Positions 39,883 to 45,917 of a DNA stretch of 45,917 bases are shown piece by piece (the stretch's first letter is position 1; each line of letters opens with the position of its first letter). The notes beneath the pieces are model-generated. The model made no database searches and had not been told where the DNA came from. It saw only the letters and a program-made list of their open reading frames with translations. The translations under genes and the position numbers were made by a program. The stretch lies in the NCBI GenBank assembly GCA_002361735.1, contig DETS01000102.1, forward strand, positions 1-45,917. The letters run 5' to 3'. The DNA comes from Lachnospiraceae bacterium UBA3282 (GTDB lineage: Bacteria; Bacillota; Clostridia; Lachnospirales; Lachnospiraceae).

Positions 39883-40904
39883 CTATGATTCCCGTAACAG
39901 TTCCCGAAGTTTTGCAATCCCAACCGGCTTGGAATAAAAATATCCCTGAAACCAGGTTGCGTGATAAAGACGCAGGTAATCCTGTAACTCCTCCGTTTCC
40001 ACGCCTTCCAGACAGGTGCTCATGCCGCAGCTGTTGGCAAAATCTACGATTGACTTGACCATTGCCTGCTTTTTGACGTCTTCTGTGATTCCCCGGATAA
40101 AGCTCATATCCAGTTTGATTTCATCTATCGGGGCATACAGTACGATACCGGAGGAAGCGCTCCCGGTTCCGTAGTCAACCATCGCCATACGGATGCCGTA
40201 TCCCTGGAAAAACTCTACCTCTCTCTTAATCACCTCAAGCGGCATATCCCGGCAACGTTCTGTCAGCTCCAGGCAGAGATGATCCGCCGGAAATCCCGTC
40301 TCCTCCAAAATGCGTAATACCTGTGCCCGAAACTCCTCCCGCTCCATCTGCCTTGCCGACACATTGACATTCAGCACAAACTCCGGCATGACCTCCAGCA
40401 GCTCCACGGTCTCCCGCAAAGCGGTCTCCAACACAAAATTGCCCAATTCATACATGGCGGGATCTGTCTCCATCCATTCAATAAATCTGCCCGGCGATAC
40501 GATTCCGTAAGGCTCCATGCACCATCTGACCAAAGCTTCCGCGCCGATGACGCGCCCGGTCTTTGAAATGACAATGGGCTGATACTCCACATAAAAGCCC
40601 TTACATCTTCATTGTGTAACAGGATGAGGAGATACTGATTGCCGCTCTCCTCGTCCGTCACAATATCCGTATGAAAACTGAACAAACGATATTCGCCGAA
40701 GGCATCCCTCATCCGCACGCACAGCTGCCTGTCCAGATTGATCCCCTGCACTCTCTCCGGTATGGCTTCCTCATACTCCCAAAGATCTTCCGGGTGAATC
40801 AGATTGCGCATAACGGCATAGTGATCCTCCGCCAGCTCATTCACCGTATTGATCATGGAATCAATGTAGCGTTCATTCTCCTGCCAAAACCCCTGCTCTC
40901 TCAT
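39883..40904 (-). pseudogene. EAL-domain (c-di-GMP phosphodiesterase-like) gene with a frameshift
   Basis: Two overlapping frames together encode one protein of about 340 aa. The first (from 40904) is a ~100-residue sensory-like N-terminal domain ending LLHNEDV. The second resumes with KGFYVEYQPIV and a full EAL domain: GAEALVRW, LNVNVSARQ, LELTE, KLDMSFIRGI, CLEGVET and WFQGYFYSKP. Reading across 40600-40605 needs one extra A: inserting it restores D-V-K-G-F-Y-V-E-Y-Q-P. The usual DDFGTG motif reads VDYGTG, so one metal-binding Asp is lost. It may be a pseudogene, a programmed frameshift, or a sequencing error. A strong promoter (40971-40999) is intact. Confidence 0.85.
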
Positions 40905-40970
40905 ATGTACCCCGCTTTTTTATGACCGATTGCTTCCATCCCTTCTGCACTGCCGACTGCCGCTATTTTT

Positions 40971-40999
40971 ATACTACCTAATTTCGCTTTTTGTGTCAA
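40971..40999 (-). promoter_or_regulatory. Sigma-A promoter of the EAL-domain gene
   Basis: TTGACA (40999-40994), 17-base spacer, TAGTAT (40976-40971). Confidence 0.72.
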
Positions 41000-41071
41000 T
41001 TTCCGCATACGCTGCCATTCACACACTGCTGTCCGGATTCTGTCCGCCGCACATTTCTCTGCTGTTCCTGC

Positions 41072-42499
41072 CTACCCCGCAAACGCACAGAATGGGCTCA
41101 CGGTAATCGACGTTACTTTACCATCTTCCGCATCAAACACAACCGATATATTACCAAAGCCTTCTCCTGTAATCAGGCAGTTTTCGATTTCTCCGTAAGG
41201 TGAAGCATAAAAGCCGTAAGCCTTCAATTTTTCCCATGCACCGTCCACGCTGATGCCGGGATAGATACCAAAGATCGTCACATTCCCTGTCTTCTCGCCT
41301 TTATAGGTAAGAAATCCGGCGTTGAGATGTTCAAAGGAAAAGAGCTCGCTATCCCCAATCTTTCCCACCGTATACTCCTCAAAATCAGGATCCGGCTGTT
41401 CCAATATCATATCGTACTTTTCCGTCAGCAGCCTTTTCGCCGCATCCAGAAAATGTTCTTCCTCGTCTCTTAAAATCAGCAGTCCCAAATCCTCATCGGT
41501 ATCAGTCCTTCCGCTGTTTGCATTTTCGGCAAGCATCCTCAAATAGGCAGGTGTAAAATCCGCATAGGCTTCATGTTCCAAGGGTTGATAATCAATGAAT
41601 ACCTCTTTCGCGTCCTCCGGCGCGCCCGCAAGATAGCCGCCTAACCATTCGTCCACATCCGCCCGGTTATACTTTATCTTCTCGTAAGCATAGGGATCTT
41701 CCTCCTCTCCCGCTTCCCAAATCGTGAACAGGGTGCCGTCCCCGTCCGTATCCAGTTCATCGGGAAAGGGCTGTCCTTCGTACCATGTCTCACTGAGCGC
41801 CTTGTCCCAGGAATCGACTGAGCCAACCTCCACATAGGAATCGCTTTCCGGATCATACCGATAAACCGTATAGGGCCACGCTTCTCCCCTCCCCTGATTA
41901 TGGGACCATTCCGCTTTGATGATACCATTGCTATAATAGGTCAGCGCCGGAAAATTTAAAAACTCGCACTTTAGTTCCCCGCTCCCCGGATCATAATCGT
42001 ATATCCTCTCAAACATACCCGCCATACTGGCATTGGTATATTGAACGATCAATTCTTCTCTGCCGTCACCGTCGATATCCGTCACCGCAAAACGGTTATC
42101 AGACATCTTCCCAAATCCGTCATTTAATGTGGACAGATCCATTTCTCCGTCGGGAAGCTGCCATCCCGCCGTAATCTGTGAAAGTACTCCGCCATAATAA
42201 TGCCTGATCTGTGCCTCCTGCAGTGTCATTCCTTCCTCTGATGTCTCTTTGCCGACATTCTCGGTATCATTCTCATCTGCACCGTCAGAACCGTTTCCTT
42301 CTTTCGCTGCCGTATCATCCTCCGCCTCAGTGGACGTTCCCTCATTTTCCGCAGCCTGTTCTGCTGCCGCCGCTTCATCCGCCGCCGTCTCCGTTTTTGC
42401 CGGCGTCTCAGCCCTTCCGCCGCAGCCTGTCAACATCATGCCTGCCGTACACAGCATGACTGCACTCCGCATCTGCCATTTTACACTTTCTTTTTTCAC
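41072..42499 (-). CDS. Putative lipoprotein of unknown function
   Basis: A 475-aa protein with a lipoprotein signal (LCTAGMMLTGCGG; the lipobox Cys is about residue 26). A ~70-residue Ala/Glu/Thr/Asp-rich linker follows, suited to spanning the wall, then a globular region with FAVTDIDGDGREELIVQYTN, a calcium-binding-like D-x-D-G-D-G motif resembling FG-GAP/VCBS repeats, and a later DTDGDGTLFTIW. No enzyme family is recognised. GGAGGAGATT precedes a GTG at 42499, giving VKKESVKWQ; an ATG at 42511 lies inside that ribosome site. The gene follows a terminator and appears monocistronic. Confidence 0.8.
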   Translation of the reverse strand: MKKESVKWQMRSAVMLCTAGMMLTGCGGRAETPAKTETAADEAAAAEQAAENEGTSTEAEDDTAAKEGNGSDGADENDTENVGKETSEEGMTLQEAQIRHYYGGVLSQITAGWQLPDGEMDLSTLNDGFGKMSDNRFAVTDIDGDGREELIVQYTNASMAGMFERIYDYDPGSGELKCEFLNFPALTYYSNGIIKAEWSHNQGRGEAWPYTVYRYDPESDSYVEVGSVDSWDKALSETWYEGQPFPDELDTDGDGTLFTIWEAGEEEDPYAYEKIKYNRADVDEWLGGYLAGAPEDAKEVFIDYQPLEHEAYADFTPAYLRMLAENANSGRTDTDEDLGLLILRDEEEHFLDAAKRLLTEKYDMILEQPDPDFEEYTVGKIGDSELFSFEHLNAGFLTYKGEKTGNVTIFGIYPGISVDGAWEKLKAYGFYASPYGEIENCLITGEGFGNISVVFDAEDGKVTSITVSPFCAFAG

Positions 42500-42596
42500 A
42501 ATCTCCTCCATTTCCCAAACGACGCAAACCCCAAACGAAAAAACGCATATCTTCGCATCATAATAACTTATTTCACTATTTTACCATACCCAACAG

Positions 42597-42642
42597 AAAA
42601 AAGACATCTATTCACGCAGTAATGCGCAAAGAAATGTCTTTT
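42597..42642 (-). terminator. Terminator downstream of manA
   Basis: AAAAGACAT and ATGTCTTTT form a 9-bp stem around a 26-base loop that itself can fold (CGCA/TGCG). On the minus strand it ends in TTTTTT; it could also work on the plus strand. Confidence 0.75.
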
Positions 42643-42674
42643 CCTGTCCTATGTATGATACCGTCCGAAAATCC

Positions 42675-43640
42675 TCAGATACTCGCCGCAATGATCTCCA
42701 TCTGCCCCTGCAGCGCCACTTCGCCGTAACCACAGGGAAGGATAAAATGATCTCCTCTATGAATCGGCTGTCCGCCTATCTTGCCTTCCCCCGCGATCAC
42801 GCTCATAATCAAAAAAGGACGATCCTGCGGAAAAGAAATCCCTTTCTCAACGTCAATTTTCCACACCTGATAATAGGGACAGGAAATCAAAAGATTCCTC
42901 TCGTCTTTTGGCAAATCCGCCGCTTCCTTGACACAATCTTTGGCAGGTCTTGCGGGAACCGTGATCACATCGATACTCTGCTCCACATGAAGCTGTCTTG
43001 GTTTTCCGTCGCTCAGCCTGTCATAATCGTATACGCGGTAAGTAATGTCTGAGTTCTGCTGAGTCTCCAAAAGCATGATGCCGCCCTTGATCGCATGTAC
43101 CGTCCCGGGATCGACCTGAATAAAGTCTCCCTTTTTCACGGGAACCTCTCTGATAAATTCATCCCATCTGCCCTCTTTGATCATCGCCGTAAGGTCATCC
43201 TTATCTTTTGCGTTATGCCCGATTACCAGCGTCGCATTCGGCGCGCAGTCCAAAATATACCAACATTCCGTCTTTCCAAGCGATCCGTTCTCATGCGCCT
43301 TTGCATAGGCATCGTCAGGATGCACCTGAATACTCAAATCGCTTTTTGCATCTATGATCTTTGTGAGCAACGGAAAGCGATCCAGCTTGGGACTCTCTGC
43401 ATTTTCAAAATTACCAAACAGTGCAGGCTCCTCCTCCCAAAGCTGCGAAAGCGTTTTTCCCGCATACTCCCCTTCCCGCACCACGCAGTCACCGTTCGGA
43501 TGTGCGCTGATTGCCCAGCACTCACCGGTCCCGGGCCCCGGAATCTCATAATGCCAGTCTGTTTCCAAACGCTCCCCACCCCAGATCATCTGCTTGAATA
43601 CCGGGCTTAAAAATAGGATTGTTTTTTCCTTCTGATCCAT
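42675..43640 (-). CDS. manA: Mannose-6-phosphate isomerase, class I
   Basis: A 321-aa zinc enzyme that interconverts mannose 6-phosphate and fructose 6-phosphate. It has the PWGG-like opening (FKQMIWGGERLETDW), the zinc-site QVHPDDAYA and GKTECWYIL, and QVDPGTVHAIKGG. Length is typical for short Firmicutes ManA. GAGGAGGAAT precedes the ATG. It is the second gene after the SGNH hydrolase gene, 27 bases away, and ends in a good terminator; the pair may act in use of mannose-containing, acylated glycans (inference). Confidence 0.92.
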   Translation of the reverse strand: MDQKEKTILFLSPVFKQMIWGGERLETDWHYEIPGPGTGECWAISAHPNGDCVVREGEYAGKTLSQLWEEEPALFGNFENAESPKLDRFPLLTKIIDAKSDLSIQVHPDDAYAKAHENGSLGKTECWYILDCAPNATLVIGHNAKDKDDLTAMIKEGRWDEFIREVPVKKGDFIQVDPGTVHAIKGGIMLLETQQNSDITYRVYDYDRLSDGKPRQLHVEQSIDVITVPARPAKDCVKEAADLPKDERNLLISCPYYQVWKIDVEKGISFPQDRPFLIMSVIAGEGKIGGQPIHRGDHFILPCGYGEVALQGQMEIIAASI

Positions 43641-43667
43641 GATCCATTCCTCCTCGTCTACCTCTTT

Positions 43668-44777
43668 TTACGCCGTGATGACAGACACCAGATAAAAGGG
43701 AACCGCGTCATTTTCATGCGTCTCTTTTAAGCGAATCTCCACCTGATGCGTTCCGGGTGCCATATGATGCGCTATCGTCTGTATGTAGAGGCAGTCTCCC
43801 CAGGTCTCATCAAAATTGGCATCTAAAACCACGGCATTTCCCTCGTCGCCATCCACCACCGCTACCGCTACGGGCGCGGGCAGCTTCACCGATTTACGGT
43901 ACTGCACGGCAGCCTCCGTCCCCTCCGTCTGAAAGCATATCTTCGCTCCTTTTTGAGAAGCAGTCCACCCCTGGCAAAACAGATCGTTCACATATTTCTG
44001 TAAGGTATGCTCCGCAGTAAAACCCTCGCAGACGGGTGTGCTGTTGTAATTTTGATATCGCTTTGCGTTCTCGTAAGCATTTTTTGTGAGAGGCTGCGGC
44101 ATGGGAAACGGCGCTTCCTCCTCATCCATCTGCTGATAGATTTTGTCAAGGCAGTCTGTGATAACCTCCGCGACAAGCGCATGCCCCTCTGTATTCGGAT
44201 GCAGATCATCGGGCGTGATATCCCTTGCTGTGATATGCCCGCAAGCAACCTCTTTATAGATGGTCGGTCTCATGCTGACGCTTGGCAGCCTGTAATGTGC
44301 ACCGATCTGCCGGTGCTTATCTTCCGTACTGACGCCCGTGTTATAAAAGATATTATGTACCAGAAGGATCGCCGGAGAAAAGTCATTTCCGTACACCCTT
44401 CTGATCAGCCCCTCATAAGTCTCCTGAAAGAACTCCGTATCTTCATCATTAACGGAATATTCAATGATCACAAAATCCGGTTTGTATGCCAGTACATCCT
44501 TTTCCACCCTGGCGACACCATACTGGGAGGTGGTTGCCCCCACCCCCGCATTGACATAGGTAAAGGCTGTCTTCGGGAAACGCTTCACAAACCAGTCATA
44601 GACCAGATACGCGTAACAATTTGTATATTGGGAAGATACGGAGCCCTGCGTAATGGATCCGCCCAGAAAGGCAAGCGTGAGCCGATCCCCGTTTTTCGCC
44701 CGCCGCATCAACTCCTTCATCCGATAAAGATTTCCCCTGTTGACCCAGCCTTTCTCTGCATGCACATCATACCCCAT
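43668..44777 (-). CDS. SGNH/GDSL-family hydrolase, probable carbohydrate esterase
   Basis: A 369-aa cytoplasmic enzyme (no signal peptide). Conserved blocks: AFLGGSITQGS (block I, catalytic Ser), NAGVGATTSQYG (block II, Gly), VIIEYSVNDED (block III, Asn) and DDLHPNTEGH (block V, Asp and His). After about residue 245 there is a beta-rich accessory domain. Such two-domain SGNH proteins are often deacetylases of oligosaccharides. GAGGAGG precedes the ATG, and a promoter is seen at 44867-44895. Together with manA it forms a two-gene operon. Confidence 0.88.
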   Translation of the reverse strand: MGYDVHAEKGWVNRGNLYRMKELMRRAKNGDRLTLAFLGGSITQGSVSSQYTNCYAYLVYDWFVKRFPKTAFTYVNAGVGATTSQYGVARVEKDVLAYKPDFVIIEYSVNDEDTEFFQETYEGLIRRVYGNDFSPAILLVHNIFYNTGVSTEDKHRQIGAHYRLPSVSMRPTIYKEVACGHITARDITPDDLHPNTEGHALVAEVITDCLDKIYQQMDEEEAPFPMPQPLTKNAYENAKRYQNYNSTPVCEGFTAEHTLQKYVNDLFCQGWTASQKGAKICFQTEGTEAAVQYRKSVKLPAPVAVAVVDGDEGNAVVLDANFDETWGDCLYIQTIAHHMAPGTHQVEIRLKETHENDAVPFYLVSVITA

Positions 44778-44866
44778 AAAACAATCCTCCTCAAAATTTA
44801 CTTCCTGTTACTTAAAAATTAGCTTTAGGAAGGAAAGTTTTCAGTCACTTCTCTTTCCACATTTCT

Positions 44867-44895
44867 ATTCTACTATCGAGCGTCCAAAATAACAA
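44867..44895 (-). promoter_or_regulatory. Candidate sigma-A promoter of the SGNH hydrolase-manA operon
   Basis: TTGTTA (44895-44890), 17-base spacer, TAGAAT (44872-44867). The rest of the AT-rich gap (44778-44993) shows no convincing terminator or other element. Confidence 0.6.
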
Positions 44896-44993
44896 GACAA
44901 ACCATTTATTTTTTCTAAATTTGGAGAATAGCCACAAAATTTTATCTATTTATTTAGCTAATTTGTTTGTCTATATAGATTAAAATTTAGTCT

Positions 44994-45917
44994 TTACTGT
45001 TTCGCTTCCGGAAGACGCAGACGAAACAGCCGCTTCACAAGCTGCCTGCAATTGAAAGGCAGCAGCGGATAAATATAGCTTTTGTTTGACAACGTCTTAT
45101 TGAAAGCAATGGACAACAGGAACAATACGATTGCGCCCACATAACCGTAAATGCCGAAGATCGCCGTCAGGATCAAATTGATGATACGCATGAATTTTAA
45201 CGCATAGCCAAGCTCATAATTTTGCTGCGTATAATTGGCGATGGCTACGAAAGCCATGTATAACATGACCTCCGAGTTGAACCAGCCGCTGTTGACGGAA
45301 AATTCACCAAGCACCAGCGCCGCCATCACGCTCAAAGGCGTACTCAGCATATTCGGCGTGTTGACCGCCGCCAGTTTCAAACCGTCGATGGCAAGCTCCA
45401 GGATCAAAAACTGCGCAATCAGCGGAATGTTAGATTCTTCCTGCAGCATAATGAACTGAAAGCTCCCGGGGATCCACTGAGGATTCTGCATCAAGAGCAG
45501 AAAGGTCGGCGTCATGATATAGGTGAGGATTGCAATCAGAAACCGCGTCAGACGCAGATACGTCCCCGTGACGGGCGGAAAATAATAGTCGTCCGCCTCC
45601 TCCACGATATCAAAGATCGAAGTCGGCACGATCATCGCCGAGGGCGAATTATCCACCAAAATCACGATATCCCCTTCCAGCACCTGCGCGGCGGCAACAT
45701 CGGGGCGTTCCGTAAACTTAAATTTGGGAAAAGGGTTGAACCACATGCGCTGATAAAGGCACTCGGCAAGACTCTCCTGGTTCATGGTCAGCGCGTCCAC
45801 CTTGATATTTTCGATCCGTTTTTTTACTTTGTCCAAAAAGGCATGATCCACCCGATTGTCCATATAGCAGAGTACGATATCGGTCTGGGAGCTCTTTCCG
45901 GCGTTCATCATTTCCAT
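44994..45917 (-). CDS. GerA/SpoVAF-family spore germination protein, C-terminal part
   Basis: The visible 307 residues are the C-terminal two thirds of a GerA-superfamily membrane protein (usually about 490 aa); the 5' end lies beyond the window, and the ATG at the very edge is probably internal. Conserved segments are QTDIVLCYMD, NPFPKFKFTERPDVAAAQVLEGDIVILVDNSPSAMIVP, then five or so membrane helices. The SPSAMIVP and WFNPFPKFKFTERPDVAAA segments look closer to SpoVAF than to GerAA, so it may sit in a spoVA locus to the right. Such proteins act in the inner spore membrane during nutrient response and dipicolinate release. Confidence 0.85.
   Translation of the reverse strand: MEMMNAGKSSQTDIVLCYMDNRVDHAFLDKVKKRIENIKVDALTMNQESLAECLYQRMWFNPFPKFKFTERPDVAAAQVLEGDIVILVDNSPSAMIVPTSIFDIVEEADDYYFPPVTGTYLRLTRFLIAILTYIMTPTFLLLMQNPQWIPGSFQFIMLQEESNIPLIAQFLILELAIDGLKLAAVNTPNMLSTPLSVMAALVLGEFSVNSGWFNSEVMLYMAFVAIANYTQQNYELGYALKFMRIINLILTAIFGIYGYVGAIVLFLLSIAFNKTLSNKSYIYPLLPFNCRQLVKRLFRLRLPEAKQ

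Overview
The window looks like a chromosomal segment from an anaerobic, endospore-forming Clostridia species, most likely of the Lachnospiraceae type. The evidence is a cotJABC spore-coat operon, a GerA/SpoVAF-type germination protein, an [FeFe] hydrogenase with a group-B-like H-cluster signature, a class B sortase, large BspA/BIG2 surface proteins, and several small families common in gut Clostridia (DUF1292, DUF1189, DUF4037, DUF5662, high-cysteine 'HCB13'). No rRNA, tRNA, CRISPR array, transposase or phage gene was seen. Most genes lie on the minus strand.

Layout. 1-955: the first codons of an NADP isocitrate dehydrogenase gene, preceded by a GntR/FCD regulator whose promoter contains a perfect palindrome. 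942-1862: an intracellular-type S8 protease. 1935-11921: an apparent operon of a class B sortase and two BspA-like LRR surface proteins that carry matching, non-LPXTG sorting signals. 11947-16911: a 1654-aa secreted BIG2-repeat protein. 17071-21063: hflK-hflC-TPR-DUF4037, ending in a strong terminator. 21233-21970: a divergent histidine phosphatase. 21974-27064: DUF1189 membrane protein, trpS, HCB13 microprotein, DUF5662 and a GH13 protein that has lost its catalytic residues. 27306-27635: DUF1292. 27632-32451: hydrogenase, gltX and a UvrD-like helicase. 32615-35816: a GldA-like ATPase with a fused GldF-GldG-like permease.

36045-39370 is the most rearranged part. An intact cotJA-cotJB-cotJC operon is followed by a RelE/ParE-type toxin pair, a 3' remnant of a second cotJC copy, a VapBC-type pair and an internal remnant of another cotJC copy. 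The remnants still carry all or part of the cotJC terminator hairpin. The last 130 bp of the first remnant are identical to the intact gene, although the sequence before that has diverged.

39463-45917: a small membrane protein, an EAL-domain gene broken by a one-base frameshift, a lipoprotein, an SGNH hydrolase plus mannose-6-phosphate isomerase pair, and the C-terminal part of a spore germination protein that runs off the window.

The strongest leads are the GH13 pseudoenzyme, the dedicated sortase-substrate module with its shared C-terminal domain, and the cotJC/toxin-antitoxin mosaic. All functional statements come from reading motifs; no database search was run.
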